DNA from: an uncultured Candidatus Saccharibacteria bacterium
GTDB taxonomy: Bacteria; Patescibacteriota; Saccharimonadia; Saccharimonadales; Saccharimonadaceae
Assembly (NCBI GenBank): GCA_947302975.1
Contig: CAMYXA010000003.1
Location: 1-64,000 of the forward strand
Reading direction: 5' to 3'
Length of the DNA: 64,000 nucleotides
Positions 58,647 to 64,000 of this stretch are shown piece after piece (the stretch's first letter is position 1; every line of letters starts with the position of its first letter). Both the position numbers and the translations under genes were made by a program. The notes under the pieces are model-generated. The model was not told where the DNA came from and ran no database searches. It was given only the letters and a program-made list of their open reading frames with translations.

Positions 58647-59972
58647 CTATTTGAAAATTTTATCCCGCTCCGTTGCGCCAATCGACAACAAGCGAAGCGG
58701 AATATCAACGTGTTCCGACAGGACATCCGCGCAATAATCGAAGATATATCCACTCGATTTATTACTTAATCCTGGTTCTAGCTCATAGCTAGTAAGTATT
58801 GCTTCGACACTGTTTAACAAATCTGCACTAATTTTTACATCGCGTGACAACAAGGTGCCTTCATAACGATAATCCGTGCAGAAATCCCAGCGCCCCTGCA
58901 GCAATATTTGGTCAAACCAACTTAACGCTAAACCATCAAAGGCCCTCGCGCCGCCACAGGTTTTAATCGCATAGTAGAGCAAACGCACATCAAACGCGCC
59001 CACTCTCACTTCACCTTGCCAACGATTTGTATCTTTATGACTGCCAGGAAGCATCTTTTCACGTAATTCATCATCACGCGATGGCAATGGTCCGGCACCA
59101 TGTCTGATTTCGTAGGCTCGGTGCACGCCAAGGTTTACAATCTTTCCATCAAATCCGGCATTTCTATACATCTTCTCCGAAAACTCAGGAAGAGTTCTTA
59201 GCGCGCTCACATGTGGCTTCAGGGCGGATTCCGCATCCGTAAGCACACCATGGGAACGTTCACTAATTAAGATACCGTCTTGTTTCAAGATGTCTTCAAG
59301 TAGTAAAAACTGAAGCTTGGCACCAACGTCATAGAACTCATCGACGATGTTAAAAAGAACTTCATCATCAAGCAGTAACGTCATGTTCTTACAGAATATT
59401 TCCAAATCCCCATCTGAGAGTGAGTCACAAGGAAAATCCGTAAATAATGCAGTTACCTTTTCTCGTAACCTATTTAGTTTTCTTAGAACAACTTCCTTAT
59501 CCGTTAGCTCTCTGGCAAAAAGCGCCGAATCCGGGTCTTCCATAAATTCCCGATAAGCTTTGCCTACGCCGGTTCCAATTGTGCCATGCTGATGTTTACC
59601 CAGCGACAGCTCGTAGTTCTGCGACCAAACCTGATGGTATGGCGTTGCGCAGAGACAATTTGGATGACAGTAAAGCATCGCCCACGGATTATAGATGCCA
59701 AGATGTTGCAAAGCGCTCGCTTCGTTTTTGAGGCCATGCGGAGTAATTACGATACGTTCCGATAAGTAAGTCGGTACGCCTTCGAATGTTCCACAACCCC
59801 ACTGAGCAAAGTTAAAACTTTCACCATTTGAGCTTCTGACACCGTGGCTGCCTTGGGCGCCACCCTCCTTGACAATGTAGTTTGGTTTAAACCGACATGC
59901 TAATGCATGCACGAAGCCACCCTTTCCACCATCGCCAGGGCCGAGATCTGTGACTGAGTAAACTTTTTGCAT
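58647..59972 (-). CDS. Divergent adenylosuccinate synthetase-like enzyme
   Basis: 441 aa. It follows PurA order: GPGDGGKGGF (11-20; PurA GDEGKGK, catalytic Asp kept as D14, Glu to Gly), EGGAQGSHGV (36-45; catalytic His43), HGTIGTGVGKAY (129-140; PurA GTTGRGIGPAY), ISERSHGVLTD (equivalent of EGAQGTLLD), YEIRHGAGPLPS (PurA TRVGxGPFPT), and VGAFDVRLLYYAIKTCGG (PurA GWFDxVxxRxA). PurA joins aspartate to IMP using GTP. The divergence, and the position among vWA and kinase-like genes rather than purine genes, suggests a changed substrate. AAGGAGGTAACTT precedes the ATG. PurZ-type relatives make modified nucleotides in phages. Confidence 0.8.
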   Translation of the reverse strand: MQKVYSVTDLGPGDGGKGGFVHALACRFKPNYIVKEGGAQGSHGVRSSNGESFNFAQWGCGTFEGVPTYLSERIVITPHGLKNEASALQHLGIYNPWAMLYCHPNCLCATPYHQVWSQNYELSLGKHQHGTIGTGVGKAYREFMEDPDSALFARELTDKEVVLRKLNRLREKVTALFTDFPCDSLSDGDLEIFCKNMTLLLDDEVLFNIVDEFYDVGAKLQFLLLEDILKQDGILISERSHGVLTDAESALKPHVSALRTLPEFSEKMYRNAGFDGKIVNLGVHRAYEIRHGAGPLPSRDDELREKMLPGSHKDTNRWQGEVRVGAFDVRLLYYAIKTCGGARAFDGLALSWFDQILLQGRWDFCTDYRYEGTLLSRDVKISADLLNSVEAILTSYELEPGLSNKSSGYIFDYCADVLSEHVDIPLRLLSIGATERDKIFK

Positions 59973-59983
59973 AAGTTACCTCC

Positions 59984-61126
59984 TTACAACCATCCGCTAC
60001 TTTCCTCTTCAGGAATAGTCGAATCTGTCGATTCTTCTGCATAGCTACATGGCTGCAAATCGGTCTTCTTCTCGAAAATGTCTCCGAGTCTTGGAATCTT
60101 ATACTTTGATGCTTTTTCCAAGCGACGCTGTACACCGTAAGGAATTTCTCGTAAGTCAGACAAACAATAATCTCTGTAGGAATCGCTTACCTGATGATCT
60201 TTAAGCCAGTTCCCGAGATCAAACGGCTCAAGCGTGCCTTCGGTCAGGCCGATAATTGCAGCTTCAATTTCCGGCAAACGCGAAGTGTTCGGGATGCGAA
60301 CGACATGGCCTTTGCCAAACCATTCACTCCAGTAATCACGACCACGCGAATCGCCCTCAACTACAAGCGCAAATGCATGCTTGGTTTCCTTGAGCTTTTC
60401 CGCCACGTCCGTCATATCCGGTATCTCGTCACCTTTATAGCCATTCTTATGGAGCTTCTCGAGGAAGTCATCCCCAAAGATACGTTCTAAGGTATCCTCC
60501 GAGATTCTGGCGTGCATTGTCGCATCGGTAATCAGGAAGAAATACCCCTTCAGACCAATGCGATTCGTATACGCTGCAGTGTAGTAAGCGGAAGCGAACA
60601 TTGCATACTGAGGATCTTCCAGAATATCACCGCCTTTACCTTCTGGATGCATCTTTGTCAGATAATCGACGATCTTTTCAGCCGTCATCTCAAACTGCGG
60701 CCGGTTCAGCACATATTTGTCCTCTACATCGCCAAAAATTCCGCACGCAATTTGAACATCAAAACCGGGTAGCATCTCGGATGCCAACTGATAGGTATCA
60801 GGAAGAACGGCAATCGCTTTATCAACGTTATCGCCCATACTTCCAGTCGAATCAAGAGACGATTCAATATCCATCGGACAGCCAACGCTTACGCGCCATT
60901 TCTTACCCTCAGCGGGATCAAACCGAATCAGGCTTTTCCTGATTGTGTCAATCGCCGGATCTACGGCGGAATCAAGTCTGCCAGTTTCACGCACTTTTTG
61001 GCGTGCCTTTGCCGTAACGTCGGTTTTCACCTTGCTGCTACGCCTTTCCTCGTCGGAGCTATAAGAAACTCCACGCGCTGACATACTAGATTCATATTCG
61101 TAACTACTAAATACTTGGTGACCCAT
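59984..61126 (-). CDS. vWA-domain protein (MIDAS present)
   Basis: 380 aa from MGHQVFSSYE at 61126, with AAAGGAGGGAAAAGC upstream. The von Willebrand A domain begins near residue 80: WRVSVGCPMDIESS, MIDAS DSTGS (92-96), IACGIFGDVEDKY, then GYFFLITDATMH with the third metal Asp near 171. An N-terminal Ser-rich disordered stretch (1-50) and an acidic Ser/Thr-rich C-terminus flank it. Second gene of the operon, after the kinase-like gene. vWA proteins commonly scaffold metal-dependent complexes with kinases, phosphatases or AAA ATPases (TerY-P, MoxR-vWA). Confidence 0.8.
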   Translation of the reverse strand: MGHQVFSSYEYESSMSARGVSYSSDEERRSSKVKTDVTAKARQKVRETGRLDSAVDPAIDTIRKSLIRFDPAEGKKWRVSVGCPMDIESSLDSTGSMGDNVDKAIAVLPDTYQLASEMLPGFDVQIACGIFGDVEDKYVLNRPQFEMTAEKIVDYLTKMHPEGKGGDILEDPQYAMFASAYYTAAYTNRIGLKGYFFLITDATMHARISEDTLERIFGDDFLEKLHKNGYKGDEIPDMTDVAEKLKETKHAFALVVEGDSRGRDYWSEWFGKGHVVRIPNTSRLPEIEAAIIGLTEGTLEPFDLGNWLKDHQVSDSYRDYCLSDLREIPYGVQRRLEKASKYKIPRLGDIFEKKTDLQPCSYAEESTDSTIPEEESSGWL

Positions 61127-61139
61127 GCTTTTCCCTCCT

Positions 61140-62072
61140 TTATGGGTAAAAATCTTCATCGGGTTCTAGGCTATGCCAGATTTTCTCCGATGATTTGATG
61201 TAGGTAAACGGATGGTAACTCCGTCCCCACACTGAATCAAGTGTTTCGTAAAGCATTCTGTGTGCCTCTTCCGCGTCAAGCTCGGGGTATTCAGCAAGAA
61301 AATTGTAGACCTTAAGTTGTTTCTTCTCGTTTTCAAAACGATCAGGATCATACTCTAAGCCCCCTTCTTCACTGTACCAGTTCGTCCAACACGTAAAGCA
61401 GGCTACAGATTCAGCGAGCGATGCAACATTATCCCCACAAGTACGAGGGTTTATTGATGCATCGATCCAGTTAAGATAGACCAAACGATGTTCCTTGGGC
61501 TCAAAAACAATGTAGTCGCGATGGGCACAAAATGACGCCCTGCACTGCTCAATAAATGTTTGAAGTTTCAGCATACGTCCGAGCATCCAAGCGGATGTCC
61601 TGGCATCTACACGATAGTCATCAAACATTTTGGCAAGCGGCACAAAGTCCTTCACATCCGCATCACGAATCGACAAAAGATTCATCTGCCTGCCACCCTG
61701 ATCGGGTCCAACCAGAAAACTCTCTTCCAGTACCGGGAAAAGCCAGTCATAATGAAGCTCATAGTCATTGCCAAGCTCTTTATTCTTTCGTTCAAAATCG
61801 TCCGACTGTTCGGCGAGAAAACGTAAGAAAGTAGCTTCGTTCTGAATGAGATTATTATCAAGCTTATCAAACGGGACTTTTAGTAGCTTAATCTTTCCGT
61901 CCGTGGCGGATATAACACGATAGATTCTAATCTTTCGAGCTTCGGATGAGAACAGTAAATCGGACTTGTTGAAAATACATATTTCTTTGCCATCCCTGTC
62001 TTTTAGAATCAAAAAATCACCTTCTTTCCAATCTAGATTTTTAAGGAACAAAATACCTATTTTTTCCGTCAA
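61140..62072 (-). CDS. Atypical protein-kinase-like protein
   Basis: 310 aa with a TTG start at 62072; no ATG or GTG is available in frame after the upstream stop, and the predicted transcription start lies about 20 nt before it. KIKLLKVPFDKLDNNLIQNEATFLRFL carries the kinase Lys (K65) and alpha-C Glu (E79), as in TerY-P-associated kinases. FCAHRDYIVFEPKEHRLVYLNW has an HRD (184-186), but the following Asn is lost and the DFG-like position reads LNW (N201). So it is probably a pseudokinase or much altered kinase. First gene of the operon kinase-vWA-PurA-like-SAM. Confidence 0.55.
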   Translation of the reverse strand: MTEKIGILFLKNLDWKEGDFLILKDRDGKEICIFNKSDLLFSSEARKIRIYRVISATDGKIKLLKVPFDKLDNNLIQNEATFLRFLAEQSDDFERKNKELGNDYELHYDWLFPVLEESFLVGPDQGGRQMNLLSIRDADVKDFVPLAKMFDDYRVDARTSAWMLGRMLKLQTFIEQCRASFCAHRDYIVFEPKEHRLVYLNWIDASINPRTCGDNVASLAESVACFTCWTNWYSEEGGLEYDPDRFENEKKQLKVYNFLAEYPELDAEEAHRMLYETLDSVWGRSYHPFTYIKSSEKIWHSLEPDEDFYP

Positions 62073-62098
62073 AACAACGCCACATAAGTATCAAGATA

Positions 62099-62127
62099 AT
62101 TATGGCATAGATAGCGCAAAAAGTCAA
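62099..62127 (-). promoter_or_regulatory. Promoter of the island operon
   Basis: On the minus strand TTGACT (62127-62122), a 17-nt spacer, CATAAT (62104-62099). Confidence 0.65.
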
Positions 62128-62162
62128 TGATACTAACAGGGGTAAAAGCCAGATCGCTCAAG

Positions 62163-62189
62163 AAAAAACCTCCCCCATACCGGGAGAGG
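62163..62189 (-). terminator. Terminator of the small gene at 62.2 kb
   Basis: On the minus strand CCTCTCCC-ggtat-GGGGGAGG followed by TTTTTT. Confidence 0.85.
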
Positions 62190-62195
62190 CAATTC

Positions 62196-62531
62196 TTATC
62201 GAAGCAGCGGAATGCTGCTCAGATCTTCAACGATAACCTCACGTCCATTAATTGTAACTGCCACTACGAATGTTTCTTTGTCCTCCCACTTACACGTTAA
62301 AAGATATTTCTCGCCTTCACGAACAATCTTTTCAATCTTCACTGATCTGTACGCCCATCCGTTAGTTACATAGTCTTCTCTGAATTCATCCGTATCGTAT
62401 GTTATCTCTGCGTCAATTTCTACTATATTTTCGCCTTCAGGCAAAGATTGAATTAAGTTAAGCGATTCAACGGGTATATCAAAATTTGATGCCTTCACTA
62501 GTTGACCTTCTGCTGCGTATGTATAGAACAT
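62196..62531 (-). CDS. Small hypothetical protein
   Basis: 111 aa from MFYTYAAEG at 62531; AAGGGGGTGAT lies just upstream. Beta-rich and acidic, with ENIVEIDAEITYDTDEF, WAYRSVKIEKIVREGEKYLLTCKWED and TFVVAVTINGREVIVEDLSS; probably a small beta-sandwich or barrel. No signal peptide or membrane helix. It has a full consensus promoter and a terminator, so it is an independent transcript between the LRR gene and the kinase operon. Not recognised. Confidence 0.6.
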   Translation of the reverse strand: MFYTYAAEGQLVKASNFDIPVESLNLIQSLPEGENIVEIDAEITYDTDEFREDYVTNGWAYRSVKIEKIVREGEKYLLTCKWEDKETFVVAVTINGREVIVEDLSSIPLLR

Positions 62532-62576
62532 AGTTATCACCCCCTTCTAAAAGTACAAACATTAATTCTACCTATA

Positions 62577-62605
62577 ATTATACTACAAAAATCTAAATTT
62601 GTCAA
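62577..62605 (-). promoter_or_regulatory. Promoter of the small gene
   Basis: On the minus strand TTGACA (62605-62600), a 17-nt spacer, TATAAT (62582-62577). Confidence 0.75.
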
Positions 62606-62615
62606 TAGTGTCCTT

Positions 62616-64000
62616 CTATCTGGCAGTGAAGTACCCTGGAGCATCTGGGGTATCGATGCGAGCGTATTCCTTGTCGACATGGTCCGGACTATAAGTAGTG
62701 CCATTGCTGCCAGCAAGGCTAGTTGCGTTAGCAAACATGTTATTACTGACATTTACAGAACTCACATCAAAGACATCTGAGACATAGATTGTAGTAAGAG
62801 AGCTGGCATTTTCAAACATAGATTCCATATTAACAACGCTGACCGTGATGAATATAGGCTCGCTTATGTGACCCACGTAGCCATCATTATCTGGATCAAC
62901 AGCAGTTTCTGGACCAAAGACAAAGTCGATGTTCGCAAGATTCTGGCAGCTATAGAACATGTAGCTAGAATCCTCATTCAAGAAGACTTCGTCGGCCCTA
63001 GTGTAGTAGTAAATTATGCCATTATCAAACCAAGAATAAACCGGATACGCTGAATCATCGACGGCAATATTTGTAGCGGCGGATTGAATTGCGTCCGTAA
63101 AATCGCCGGTATATCTCTGAACGCTAGTGATGGTTTGGTCATTATCGCTATAGTTTGCCACATCTACCTTCGCCAATGATTTCCAAATTGCGTTAATTTG
63201 TTGCCCAGTTTGGAGCGTAGCTTTGCGTGCGGCACGTTTCTCCGTGAAATAGCCTGGGGCGTCGGGTCTATCAATACGGGCATATTCCTTGCCAACGTGG
63301 CTTGAATCATAAACCGTGCCGTTGCCGCCAACAAGTCTACGGGCGCCATCAAACATTTTTGTGTCGAATCTTATTGTGCTCGCATTAAAACTATCCGAGA
63401 CATAGATTGTGGTAAGAGAGTATGCCGATCTGAACATTTCGCTGATAGCCGTAACCTTGCTTATATCCCAACTGGAAAGATCAAGCGTAGTAAGTGATGA
63501 TGCGCCGTAAAACATGCTCGCCAGTTGAGTTACCTTGCTTGTATTCCAATTAGAAACGTCAAGGGTGCGGAGAGAAGATGTGCCACTGAACATGCTACCC
63601 ATGTTGGTTATTTTACTTGTATTCCAATTGGAAACATCAAGAGTAGTGAGAGAAAATGCAGCATTAAACATTTCCGCCGCATTCGTTAAGCTACTTGTAT
63701 TCCAGTTGGAAACATCAAGTGTCCTAAGAGAACCATCATGGCCAAACATTGCCATCATGTTTACAACATTGCCCGTATCCCATTTGGAGACATCAAGAGA
63801 AGTAATTGAAGAAACTACGTTAAACATATAGCTCATATTTCTGACATTGCTTGTATTCCAATTGGAAACGTCGAGCGTCCTGATAGCACTTACGTTATCA
63901 AATAGGTAACTCATATCTGTAACATTGCCCGTATCCCATTTAGAGACATCAAGGGTAGCGAGTGAAGATGCAGCGCTAAAAAGATGGCTCATGTTTGTTA
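62616..64000 (-). CDS. BspA-like DUF285 repeat surface protein (partial)
   Basis: At least 458 aa; the 5' end lies beyond the window. Residues in the first 190 form tandem 25-residue repeats of the type LDVSNWNTSKVTNMGSMFSG (DUF285, the lipoprotein/BspA-like family of mycoplasmas and gut bacteria). Two copies of a closing module follow (GKEYARIDRPDAPGYF and DKEYARIDTPDAPGYF), separated by an insert with ADEVFLNEDSSYMFYSCQNLANIDFVFG and DPDNDGYVGH. It ends without LPXTG or membrane helix. Surface LRR proteins mediate adhesion; signal and anchor would be in the missing part. Confidence 0.85.
   Translation of the reverse strand, partial: TNMSHLFSAASSLATLDVSKWDTGNVTDMSYLFDNVSAIRTLDVSNWNTSNVRNMSYMFNVVSSITSLDVSKWDTGNVVNMMAMFGHDGSLRTLDVSNWNTSSLTNAAEMFNAAFSLTTLDVSNWNTSKITNMGSMFSGTSSLRTLDVSNWNTSKVTQLASMFYGASSLTTLDLSSWDISKVTAISEMFRSAYSLTTIYVSDSFNASTIRFDTKMFDGARRLVGGNGTVYDSSHVGKEYARIDRPDAPGYFTEKRAARKATLQTGQQINAIWKSLAKVDVANYSDNDQTITSVQRYTGDFTDAIQSAATNIAVDDSAYPVYSWFDNGIIYYYTRADEVFLNEDSSYMFYSCQNLANIDFVFGPETAVDPDNDGYVGHISEPIFITVSVVNMESMFENASSLTTIYVSDVFDVSSVNVSNNMFANATSLAGSNGTTYSPDHVDKEYARIDTPDAPGYFTAR
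63450..64000 (-). repeat. 75-bp coding repeats with TTCCAATTGGAA palindrome
   Basis: Repeats recur about every 75 bp (63466, 63541, 63616, 63691, 63766, 63841, 63916). Several have the palindrome TTCCAATTGGAA, coding part of SNWNTS. This matches PARCEL-type palindromic coding repeats described in DUF285 genes. Confidence 0.75.

Noticed and set aside
63450-64000. CRISPR-like array of 75-bp spaced repeats
   Set aside because: Repeats are in frame, vary as codons of a leucine-rich repeat, and have no unique spacers; they are coding repeats.

Overview
The window looks like a chromosomal segment of a Candidatus Saccharibacteria (TM7/Patescibacteria, CPR) genome. The evidence is compact, overlapping genes, standard stop-codon use (ATGA overlaps show TGA is a stop, so this is not a UGA-recoding Gracilibacteria/Absconditabacteria), a minimal dcw cell-wall/division cluster, a lone VirD4/TraD-like coupling ATPase, a sigma-region-4/HARE fusion, a DUF5663 protein and strings of membrane-anchored proteins of unknown function. 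The assignment is an inference from gene content; no marker search was run.

Layout. 1-1.4 kb: the fusA 3' end, a BspA-like leucine-rich-repeat protein and a small orphan. 1.6-4.5 kb: tuf, a secreted/anchored protein and a stand-alone rpsJ. 4.5-9.6 kb: a cell-wall operon (MurF-like ligase, alpha/beta hydrolase, PLP aminotransferase, two FemAB-type transferases). 9.6-18.5 kb: DUF308 protein, galU, two small membrane proteins, dnaE, smpB, DUF3137, xthA, a NnrD-like orphan. 18.4-20.5 kb (minus): CDP-alcohol phosphotransferase-like protein, GT4 glycosyltransferase, tRNA-Leu(CAA). 20.5-27.6 kb: sortase, PEGA protein, a DUF4367-like protein, gltX, DUF3048 protein, tRNA-Glu(CTC), a charged orphan. 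27.7-37.2 kb: der, pth, dprA (minus), a roughly 300-nt orphan structured RNA, topA, sigma4-HARE, VirD4-like ATPase. 37.2-38.2 kb: a 1-kb non-coding strand-switch region with a 28-bp dif-like site, a 160-bp inverted-repeat element and repeated CCCCTGTTA motifs. 38.2-45.5 kb (minus): dcw cluster rsmH-ftsL-ftsI-mraY-ftsW-murG-ftsQ-like. 46-56 kb: a lone DUF4868 (KwaB-like) gene, CYTH, rnhA, recJ, wHTH, priA, def, fmt, DUF5663, infB, tRNA-Asn(GTT). 56-64 kb: an accessory island directly behind tRNA-Asn.

Regulation. Two initiation styles coexist. Many housekeeping genes have a -10 box (TATAAT or a close variant) ending exactly 6 nt before the ATG, which implies leaderless transcripts. tuf, rpsJ, small membrane proteins and all but one of the genes in the 56-62.5 kb island have Shine-Dalgarno leaders. 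The exception is the kinase-like gene at the head of the island's minus operon, which has a TTG start about 20 nt from the predicted transcription start and no evident Shine-Dalgarno sequence.

The most unusual content is the island at 56.0-62.1 kb. It holds a Pol-beta-type nucleotidyltransferase-like gene convergent with a four-gene operon: an atypical kinase-like protein, a vWA (MIDAS) protein, a divergent adenylosuccinate-synthetase-like enzyme and a SAM-domain protein. It lies next to a tRNA whose 18-bp 3' end is duplicated. I do not recognise this combination as a named system; a conflict/defence or nucleotide-signalling role is inference only.
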